A DNA stretch of 10,205 nt from Candidatus Shapirobacteria bacterium CG2_30_35_20 (GTDB lineage: Bacteria > Patescibacteriota > Microgenomatia > UBA12405): assembly GCA_001873665.1 (NCBI GenBank), contig MNZO01000012.1:1-10205 (forward strand). The letters are read 5' to 3'. The notes beneath the pieces were generated by a model. That model was not told where the DNA came from. It saw only the letters and a list, made by a program, of their open reading frames with translations, and searched no databases. Positions 5,430 to 10,205 of this stretch are shown piece by piece. The position numbers were made by a program, and so were the translations under genes. Each line of letters starts with the position of its first letter. Position 1 is the first letter of the stretch.

Positions 5430-7205
5430 TCCCTTCGCCTGAAGCTTAAATGATTTAGCGTAAATACCGTTCTTTATTGCCAACAATTCTTCATGACTAC
5501 CTTGTTCTGCGATTTTACCCTTACTTAACACTATTATCCTTTGGGCATTACGAACTGTCGAAAAGCGATGTGACACAATAATCAAAGTTTTGTTTTTGAC
5601 TTCACTATACAGTTTGTCAAAAATTTTACTTTCCGATAATGCATCAATCGATGCGGTCGGTTCGTCCAAAATCATTACTGACGAATTTCTATAAAAAATA
5701 CGAGCAATCGATATTTTTTGCCATTGACCCCAGCTTGGTTCTTCCCCACCATATCTTTGCGACATCGGTGTTTCTATGCCCCGTTTGTACTTTTTCCAAA
5801 AACGTGCATCGGCATTTTCCAGCGCATTTAGTATATTTTTTCTTTTAATTTTTTTATTGGGATCACCAATGGTCACATTTTCTGCCAGTGTCATATTGTT
5901 AAAGTTATTAAACTCCTGGGTCAAAAAAGCCAAGTGCCTATACCAGCTTTTTAAATTTACTTTTCTGCTATCTATTCCATCGATTAAAATAGTCCCCGAC
6001 GTTGGGTAATAAAAACAACATAGCAATTTGATTAAGGTGCTTTTACCGGCTCCATTTTCCCCAACTATTGCTATTTCTTCGCTTGAATTAATTATCAAAT
6101 TTATATTCTCAAATACAAATCTATCAGATCCAGGATATTTAAAAGAAACATTTTTAAATTCAATTTTTGGAACACTTTTATTGTCAAGCTTAATTTCCCC
6201 TTCATCTATTATATTTTGCAATTCCATTATTTGCCTAAAATTATCAATATGGTAGCTGTTTTCGGTTATGGATACTGTCGTGTAGACAAAGCTTGAAAAC
6301 ACCTCAGATACCCGCCTGATGGTATCAAAATAAAACGTAAAAGCCCCAATTGTTAATACCCCCATTACCACATCATTGATAATTACTCCCAAAGAGACTC
6401 CAGAAATTACAATCGACAAAATCGTCAGCCAAATTTTATTTGGAGTTTTAGCCATCCGGATGGATACTCGTTGATTGGCAAAAAAATCAAATAGTGAATT
6501 AAATTTTAAAACCAAAAAATCTATAGCGTTATTTATTCGCAGTTCGGCAATATAATTTTTCTGCCTCAGTTCATAGTTTAGATCCCACATTTCTTTATTT
6601 TTATCACTATTTACTTCGTGTACTTGCCATTCTTTTTTTACCCAAAAATGCTCCACCAAATATTGGGGAATCTGTGACAACATAATCAACAACCAAACAT
6701 ATGGATATTTAGGTAAAATAACAACAGTAATCGTTATTAAACTCACAATATTAAAAAATAAGTTTGATATATCACCCACTGTTTGTCGTATTCTCCATCC
6801 AAATTCTTCATCGACTTTTGAAATTAATGCCGAAGTTTCTTTTGATTCTAGGTGTTGGTAGTCGAGTCTCGCCACCTTACCTATAAACATTTTGCGTAAA
6901 TAAGCCTGAAGTTTGATATCCAAAATTCGATTTAACTGTCCCTGTAAAAAGAAAAAAAGTGATGTTACTAAACCCAACCCCAAAAAAGCTACAAATGGAT
7001 TAACCCAATTATTTCCGACCCTATTGGTTAACGAATCAATTAATTGGCTAAAAATCCCCGACCGCAAAAACGGCGCTACCGATGTAAAAATTTGGGTAAC
7101 AAATACAGCCACAAACAATCGAGGACTAAATTTAAATAATAGTTTAATTACCCACCAGGTGCTCCGTAATATATTTTTTATTTCCCCCCTATTGTTCGTT
7201 GTCAT
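5421..7205 (-). CDS. ABC transporter half-exporter, fused membrane and ATPase domains
   Basis: Encodes 594 residues with the layout of MsbA/LmrA-type exporters, which work as dimers in the cytoplasmic membrane; the substrate cannot be told from sequence. Six hydrophobic segments lie near residues 27-47, 68-88, 147-164, 169-186, 258-276 and 279-294. The ATPase domain begins near 347 with KIEFKNVSFKYPG and has Walker A GENGAGKST (382-390), Q-loop Gln430, Walker B ILDEPT (Asp514, Glu515), a D-loop SID at 519-521 and H-loop SHR (His546). The signature motif is unusual: EEPSWGQWQKISIAR, so LSGGQ becomes PSWGQ (490-494), though the following QWQK..IAR is normal. All other catalytic positions are kept, so it is probably active. 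It is read divergently from the HAD gene and argS follows after two bases. Confidence 0.9.
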   Translation of the reverse strand: MTTNNRGEIKNILRSTWWVIKLLFKFSPRLFVAVFVTQIFTSVAPFLRSGIFSQLIDSLTNRVGNNWVNPFVAFLGLGLVTSLFFFLQGQLNRILDIKLQAYLRKMFIGKVARLDYQHLESKETSALISKVDEEFGWRIRQTVGDISNLFFNIVSLITITVVILPKYPYVWLLIMLSQIPQYLVEHFWVKKEWQVHEVNSDKNKEMWDLNYELRQKNYIAELRINNAIDFLVLKFNSLFDFFANQRVSIRMAKTPNKIWLTILSIVISGVSLGVIINDVVMGVLTIGAFTFYFDTIRRVSEVFSSFVYTTVSITENSYHIDNFRQIMELQNIIDEGEIKLDNKSVPKIEFKNVSFKYPGSDRFVFENINLIINSSEEIAIVGENGAGKSTLIKLLCCFYYPTSGTILIDGIDSRKVNLKSWYRHLAFLTQEFNNFNNMTLAENVTIGDPNKKIKRKNILNALENADARFWKKYKRGIETPMSQRYGGEEPSWGQWQKISIARIFYRNSSVMILDEPTASIDALSESKIFDKLYSEVKNKTLIIVSHRFSTVRNAQRIIVLSKGKIAEQGSHEELLAIKNGIYAKSFKLQAKGYN

Positions 7206-7219
7206 ACCCAGTAATTATA
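7206..7219 (-). promoter_or_regulatory. TATAAT element before the ABC transporter
   Basis: On the minus strand a consensus TATAAT (7219-7214) lies 8 bases before the ATG at 7205. No good -35 is found 16-18 bp upstream. The transcript would begin within a base or two of the start codon. The gap shared with the divergent HAD gene is only 34 bp, so the two promoters overlap. Confidence 0.4.
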
Positions 7220-7225
7220 TATTAA

Positions 7226-7234
7226 TGCTATCAT
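7226..7234 (+). promoter_or_regulatory. Extended -10 element before the HAD phosphatase gene
   Basis: TGCTATCAT (TG 7226-7227, TATCAT 7229-7234) fits the extended -10 pattern and sits five bases before the ATG at 7240. It covers an alternative in-frame ATG at 7225-7227, which favours 7240 as the true start. No clear -35 is present. Confidence 0.4.
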
Positions 7235-7239
7235 TTTAT

Positions 7240-8007
7240 ATGCGACCAGTTACAGAACTTTCAAAAACAGACATAAAAAACATAAAATTAATTGCCTTTG
7301 ACAGTGATGGTGTTTTAGTCAAAAAGGGAACAAAGATTATCGAGTCGTTGGGTTTTTATTCTCGACAAACCAATACCATCGATCCCCAAGTTATCACCAA
7401 ACTCAATGAATTAAAAGAACATTTTCATATTGTCATCAATAGTGGTCGCAGTAGTCTTTACCTCACCCAAATTTATCAAGACATTTTGTGGGACAACATT
7501 ACTTTAATTTCCGAAATAGGAGTATTTTTGACTGGCGGGGGATTTATGGTTCAAACTGATTATTTAGATCAATATGAACTTGAGACCACCACATTAATCC
7601 GACAAAAATTATTAAAATTAATTGGTAATCCTGATGTCGCCGGTTTTGAACCTAAACAATTTCTCACCACCCTTCATTGTCATCTAGCAGTCCCGCAAGT
7701 CGAAGAAATTGTTAAAAACTCTGATCCTCAAAATCGTTTTTACTGCTGGTGGAACCAAGAAGCCTACGATATAAATTCCAAAAAGTTTACCAAATCCCAA
7801 GCTTTAAATAAATTATTATTATTAAAAAATTTATTGCCAGAAAATGTTGTTACTGTTGGCAATGCTATCAATGACGCTGATCTTGCAGGGGAAAAATCAA
7901 TTAACATTAGTACTGACTCTCAAAATTTACAAACCGATGATTATTTTGCCGAAGGTGAACACCTCGGTGGTCTGGCTGTCATCAACCACTTATTGAGTCT
8001 AATTTGA
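7240..8007 (+). CDS. HAD-superfamily phosphatase, subfamily IIB (Cof-like)
   Basis: Encodes 255 residues from the ATG at 7240. HAD motif I is FDSDGVL (Asp21 nucleophile, Asp23), motif II is NSGRS (Ser68), motif III includes Lys185 in FTKSQALNKLL, and motif IV is GNAINDADL (Asn208, Asp212, Asp214). The order and the GNxxNDxD form fit Mg-dependent phosphatases with a C2B cap, the group holding Cof-type sugar phosphatases, archaeal phosphoglycolate phosphatase and sucrose- or mannosyl-phosphoglycerate phosphatases. The cap (about 90-175) does not let me choose a substrate. The open frame extends upstream to an ATG at 6913, but that part is antisense to the ABC transporter and lies before the HAD fold, so it is rejected. 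It stops with TGA. Confidence 0.85.
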   Translation: MRPVTELSKTDIKNIKLIAFDSDGVLVKKGTKIIESLGFYSRQTNTIDPQVITKLNELKEHFHIVINSGRSSLYLTQIYQDILWDNITLISEIGVFLTGGGFMVQTDYLDQYELETTTLIRQKLLKLIGNPDVAGFEPKQFLTTLHCHLAVPQVEEIVKNSDPQNRFYCWWNQEAYDINSKKFTKSQALNKLLLLKNLLPENVVTVGNAINDADLAGEKSINISTDSQNLQTDDYFAEGEHLGGLAVINHLLSLI

Positions 8008-8009
8008 GC

Positions 8010-8015
8010 TATAAT
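8010..8015 (+). promoter_or_regulatory. Consensus TATAAT just after the HAD stop
   Basis: TATAAT starts three bases after the HAD stop codon. No -35 box or extended TG accompanies it. If used, it would give ssb a leader of about 100 bases containing the AT repeats and two hairpins. In AT-rich DNA a lone hexamer is weak evidence, and a second candidate lies directly before ssb. Confidence 0.2.
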
Positions 8016-8030
8016 GGTTTTAGATTTATA

Positions 8031-8112
8031 AATTTTAAAATTTTAAATTGATTAAAAATTAAAAATTTCAACCAAAGGTTGATCCACCTATGGCGGAAAA
8101 AATTAAAAATTT
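8031..8112. repeat. AT-rich repeat region with a two-hairpin element, HAD-ssb gap
   Basis: The gap begins with AATTTTAA twice in tandem (8031-8046), then ATTAAAA twice (8051-8064). A 15-base direct repeat, AAAAATTAAAAATTT, occurs at 8054-8068 and 8098-8112. Between the copies sit two adjacent small hairpins: CAACC-AAA-GGTTG (8069-8081) and TCCACC-TAT-GGCGGA (8083-8097). The second has one A-C mismatch on the plus strand, which becomes a G-U pair if transcribed on the minus strand. The layout, a structured core between direct repeats, looks like a miniature dispersed element. I have the impression of similar elements in CPR genomes but cannot verify it here. Confidence 0.6.
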
Positions 8113-8122
8113 AACATAAAAT
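8112..8122 (+). promoter_or_regulatory. TAACAT -10-like element before ssb
   Basis: TAACAT (8112-8117) lies five bases before the ssb ATG, the same spacing as at mscL, argS and the HAD gene. No TG extension or -35 is visible, and the surroundings are very AT-rich, so the support is mainly positional. Confidence 0.25.
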
Positions 8123-8554
8123 ATGGCATTTTCAATCAATCTGGCAGTTATTAGTGGTAACGCTACTCGCGACCCAGAATTACGCTATACCCCTAGCGGT
8201 CAAGCCGTCTGCTCCTTTGGTGTCGCCACCAATCGATCCATTAAAAAAAATGATCAATGGGAAAATGTCCCAACCTTTCACAATGTTGTTCAGTGGGGAA
8301 AACAAGCTGAGTTTACCTCAAATAATCTCAAGAAAGGGATGAAAGTCACAGTTACTGGTCGCATTGATAATCGCAGTTATGACGCCAAAGATGGCACCAA
8401 AAAATATATTAGCGAGATAGTTGCCGACTCGGTCATTTTTTATAGTGATCGTCCCAGTACTCAACCAGCAGACAGTCCCCAGTCCGAACCACAACCTCAA
8501 GCAGTTCCTGATGTAGTTGAGGACATTGTTATTCCCGACGAAATGCCGTTTTAG
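8123..8554 (+). CDS. ssb: Single-stranded DNA-binding protein SSB
   Basis: Encodes 143 residues. SSB coats single-stranded DNA during replication, repair and recombination and recruits partner proteins through its C-terminal tip. The OB-fold domain (about 1-110) starts MAFSINLAVISGNATRDPELRY and continues with SGQAVCSFGVATNR, FHNVVQWGKQAE, LKKGMKVTVTGRI and YISEIVADSV. Trp46 and Trp58 match aromatic DNA-contact positions of bacterial SSB. A Pro/Gln-rich flexible tail (about 112-135) ends in PDEMPF, a variant of the usual acidic DDDIPF tip. It stands alone, without rpsF or rpsR beside it in the window. The IS element begins 37 bases after its stop, so any original downstream partner may have been displaced. 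Confidence 0.96.
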   Translation: MAFSINLAVISGNATRDPELRYTPSGQAVCSFGVATNRSIKKNDQWENVPTFHNVVQWGKQAEFTSNNLKKGMKVTVTGRIDNRSYDAKDGTKKYISEIVADSVIFYSDRPSTQPADSPQSEPQPQAVPDVVEDIVIPDEMPF

Positions 8555-8591
8555 TGTGAGCGTTTACGAAAAAATTCGAACCTTTCCTGAC

Positions 8592-8610
8592 TTCAGCGTT
8601 TCAGTGCCCC
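8592..8610 (+). repeat. Left terminal inverted repeat of the IS
   Basis: TTCAGCG then TTTCAGTGCCCC. The first seven bases match the right end exactly; the rest align with gaps to GTTTTCCCC. It contains TTCAGYG twice (8592-8598 and 8600-8606), a possible pair of transposase contacts. The second copy overlaps the transposase stop codon. Confidence 0.5.
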
Positions 8611-8617
8611 AAAATTT
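8599..8617 (+). repeat. Subterminal direct repeat, left copy
   Basis: TTTCAGTGCCCCAAAATTT here and TTTCAGTGACCCAAATTT at 10121-10138 are near-identical and in the same orientation, one at each end of the IS. They could be transposase-binding sites or the trace of an earlier rearrangement of the ends. Confidence 0.5.
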
Positions 8618-10100
8618 GTCGATAAATTGTTTTAGCCTCGTCGCCTAGTTCTGAGTCAATGGTTGTTTTTAATTTGCCAAGAATTACTTCACCTTGACCA
8701 ATTTTTCCGAGAATTTGGATGGTTTTAACTAATGAGATTTCAGTTGGTGCCAGAATTCTTTCTGTCTCTTTCATGACTAAAAGACTACAGAAACAAATTA
8801 AAAGGTGACCTCTAATTCTTTCTAATTTACGATGAAAAATAGGTCTTTCTTGTAAATCACTTTTTGACATTCTAAAAGCCTTTTCTACTTTCCACAGATT
8901 ATGATATTGATCAATAATTTGGAGGGGTTTGTTTTTATTTTTAGATTTTAGTTTGAGATTAGTCCAATAGCCTTTTAAGCCATCATGTCGTTTGTCTAAT
9001 TCTGCTTTTTTGGTGTCAATTCCAGCTATAGTTCCCTGATTTTCTAAAATTAAATATTTGCTTTTCTTAACTAATGGTTTTCTAGAATTAATCTTTTCTT
9101 CTAATTTCTTAATCAGTTTCTCTCGATTGTGGTTATCCTTTTTTGCCCTTGTTTGGGAATAATCAATTATCAGTCTTTTGTTTCTGATTTCTCCTGATTC
9201 AATCTTAATTTTGTAAGTGGTGTCAAAAAATGGAATTTGGGTAAAATTATGGAGAAATATTGGTTTTTTAATTTTCTCTGATAACCCTTTTAATCTGGCA
9301 CCGACAATGTAATTTAAGTTTTCTGTTTCTAAAAAATTAATATTCTTTTCTGAGAGCATACCGGCATCAGCCACTACCACCAGATCTTTAAACTGATACT
9401 TGGTAACTAATGCTTTAATCGCCAGTGGGAATGTGTGGCCTTCAAACATACTGCCTTCGTAAAAATCAAAGTCAAAGGGGTAACCATCTTTATCGACAAA
9501 TAGGCCAATAACTATTTGGGGTAGTTCATTTTTGTGATCTTTGGAAAATCCTTTCTTTCTTAAATCGTCTTCGTCATTAGATTCGAAGTACAGGGTAGTG
9601 ACATCGTAAAAAATCAAAGCTACACCTTTGTTCTTTTGAGAAACAAAATCAAAAGCAATTTTAGTTAATTCGTTTTTGTCGAGAGTATCTAAAAATCGAT
9701 ACATTGGGTCAATTGATGATTCAATTCCTAAATATTGGTTTAAGTAAGCCACTGTCGCTAACTTACTTTTTGGGTAGACAATTCGAGCAATAACTAAGTC
9801 CCGTAACAAACCATCAGGAAAACCAATTGAATCATAGATATGGCCAAAGATTTGATGAAAACCAGTAATGTACCAATTTGTTAATTTAGCCCTAGTTGGA
9901 GTGTTTGTATTAGCAAACAATGCCAATTGATTGGTAAATTTCAGATGGTCTAGTTCCTCTTTAGATTTTAATTTAAGTAATTCAATTTGCTCAGGTTTAG
10001 ATGAACCACCAACATGCCTAATTAAAACAAATTTTCCATTTTCTTTTTTACCAATTTGAAAACAGATGGTGCCTCGGGTTTTAATTTTTCGAATATACAT
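8601..10100 (-). CDS. IS4/IS1634-type DDE transposase
   Basis: Encodes 499 residues, full length for IS1634-like transposases, with no frameshift or internal stop. The RNase H-like catalytic core shows Asp166 (IFYDVTTLYFE), Asp245 (VVADAGMLS) and Glu406 in the block YHNLWKVEKAFRMSKSDL. The Y-x2-L-x3-E-x6-K spacing matches the YREK signature of IS4-type enzymes, with Leu at the Arg position, as I recall is usual in this subgroup. An insertion domain (about 270-380, Lys-rich) lies between the second Asp and the Glu. The DDE triad is complete, so the element may still be mobile. It starts at the ATG at 10100 and stops with TGA beside the left end. The exact family name is by resemblance. Confidence 0.9.
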   Translation of the reverse strand: MYIRKIKTRGTICFQIGKKENGKFVLIRHVGGSSKPEQIELLKLKSKEELDHLKFTNQLALFANTNTPTRAKLTNWYITGFHQIFGHIYDSIGFPDGLLRDLVIARIVYPKSKLATVAYLNQYLGIESSIDPMYRFLDTLDKNELTKIAFDFVSQKNKGVALIFYDVTTLYFESNDEDDLRKKGFSKDHKNELPQIVIGLFVDKDGYPFDFDFYEGSMFEGHTFPLAIKALVTKYQFKDLVVVADAGMLSEKNINFLETENLNYIVGARLKGLSEKIKKPIFLHNFTQIPFFDTTYKIKIESGEIRNKRLIIDYSQTRAKKDNHNREKLIKKLEEKINSRKPLVKKSKYLILENQGTIAGIDTKKAELDKRHDGLKGYWTNLKLKSKNKNKPLQIIDQYHNLWKVEKAFRMSKSDLQERPIFHRKLERIRGHLLICFCSLLVMKETERILAPTEISLVKTIQILGKIGQGEVILGKLKTTIDSELGDEAKTIYRQILGH

Positions 10101-10119
10101 TTATGGGCATATTCTATCA
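10101..10119 (-). promoter_or_regulatory. Extended -10 element before the transposase
   Basis: On the minus strand CTGATAGAAT (10120-10111) contains TG-A-TAGAAT, nine of ten bases the same as the motif before lon and the YtxH-like gene. It ends 10 bases before the ATG, leaving a leader of only a few bases. No good -35 is seen. Confidence 0.4.
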
Positions 10120-10120
10120 G

Positions 10121-10138
10121 TTTCAGTGACCCAAATTT
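10121..10138 (+). repeat. Subterminal direct repeat, right copy
   Basis: TTTCAGTGACCCAAATTT, matching 8599-8617 in the same orientation except for one substitution and one missing A. Its CCCAAATTT (10130-10138) also pairs with AAATTGGGG (10185-10193) near the right end with one mismatch, so the right end has its own inverted structure. Confidence 0.5.
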
Positions 10139-10189
10139 AGCTCTAAACAAGTACTTTTGAACCTAAATATTTTCAGAATTTAAGAAATT

Positions 10190-10205
10190 GGGGAAAACCG
10201 CTGAA
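10190..10205 (-). repeat. Right terminal inverted repeat of the IS (at window edge)
   Basis: Read inward on the minus strand: TTCAGCGGTTTTCCCC. Seven terminal bases match the left end exactly. The repeat may continue beyond position 10205, so the true end of the element is not fixed. The 105 bases between the transposase start and this end hold no gene. Confidence 0.5.

Larger units (their letters stand above)
8592..10205 (-). mobile_element. Insertion sequence, IS4/IS1634-like, nearly or fully contained
   Basis: A single transposase gene is bounded by short imperfect inverted repeats. The left end TTCAGCG (8592-8598) is followed by TTTCAGTGCCCC; the right end, read inward from the window edge, is TTCAGCG (10205-10199) then GTTTTCCCC (10198-10190). 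The transposase stop lies only six bases inside the left TTCAGCG. Visible length is 1,614 bp, suitable for IS1634-type elements. The outermost bases and target duplication cannot be judged because the window stops at the right repeat. The insertion is between ssb and whatever follows, and breaks no gene visible here. Confidence 0.7.

Noticed and set aside
6913..7239. N-terminal extension of the HAD reading frame (109 residues)
   Set aside because: Lies antisense over the ABC transporter, shows no domain, and precedes a complete HAD fold with its own start signal.
8005..8007. TGA read as glycine (Gracilibacteria/SR1 code)
   Set aside because: TGA ends both the HAD gene and the transposase at natural family lengths, and no gene has an internal TGA.
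8567..8578. CGAA-AAAA-TTCG inverted repeat after ssb as a terminator
   Set aside because: Only four base pairs, AT-rich and without a following T-tract; too weak to call.

Overview
The window is AT-rich bacterial DNA with tightly packed genes, gaps of only a few to about 115 bases, and no recognisable Shine-Dalgarno sequence before any start. Short AT-rich tandem repeats lie between and even inside genes. With a small, slightly trimmed ArgRS and a lone SSB, this suggests a Candidate Phyla Radiation (Patescibacteria) genome, perhaps of the Microgenomates type. That placement is inferred from style and protein flavour, not from a marker gene. TGA is used as a stop (HAD gene, transposase), so the TGA=Gly code of Gracilibacteria/SR1 does not apply.

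Layout: (1) 1-1361, minus strand: era -> mscL -> a YtxH-like membrane protein running off the left edge. These are a ribosome-assembly GTPase, an osmotic safety valve and a small envelope protein. (2) 1362-1427: a compact divergent promoter region with a good lon promoter and a small inverted repeat. (3) 1428-3755, plus strand: full-length Lon protease. (4) 3756-3810: a palindromic dispersed repeat between the convergent lon and argS ends. (5) 3811-7205, minus strand: an ABC exporter half-transporter followed two bases later by argS. (6) 7240-8007, plus strand: a HAD phosphatase divergent from the exporter. (7) 8008-8122: AT-rich repeats with a two-hairpin element. (8) 8123-8554: ssb. (9) 8592-10205: a nearly complete insertion sequence with an intact IS4/IS1634-type transposase on the minus strand; its right inverted repeat reaches the window end.

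The genes are mainly housekeeping and there is no obvious defence or secondary-metabolism cassette. The most interesting signals are not genes. First, every gene has a -10-like hexamer 5-10 bases before its ATG, five of them with an extended TGn element, as expected for leaderless transcripts. Second, a family of degenerate 7-bp tandem repeats occurs between genes and twice in frame inside argS. Third, two hairpin-rich repeat elements lie between genes.
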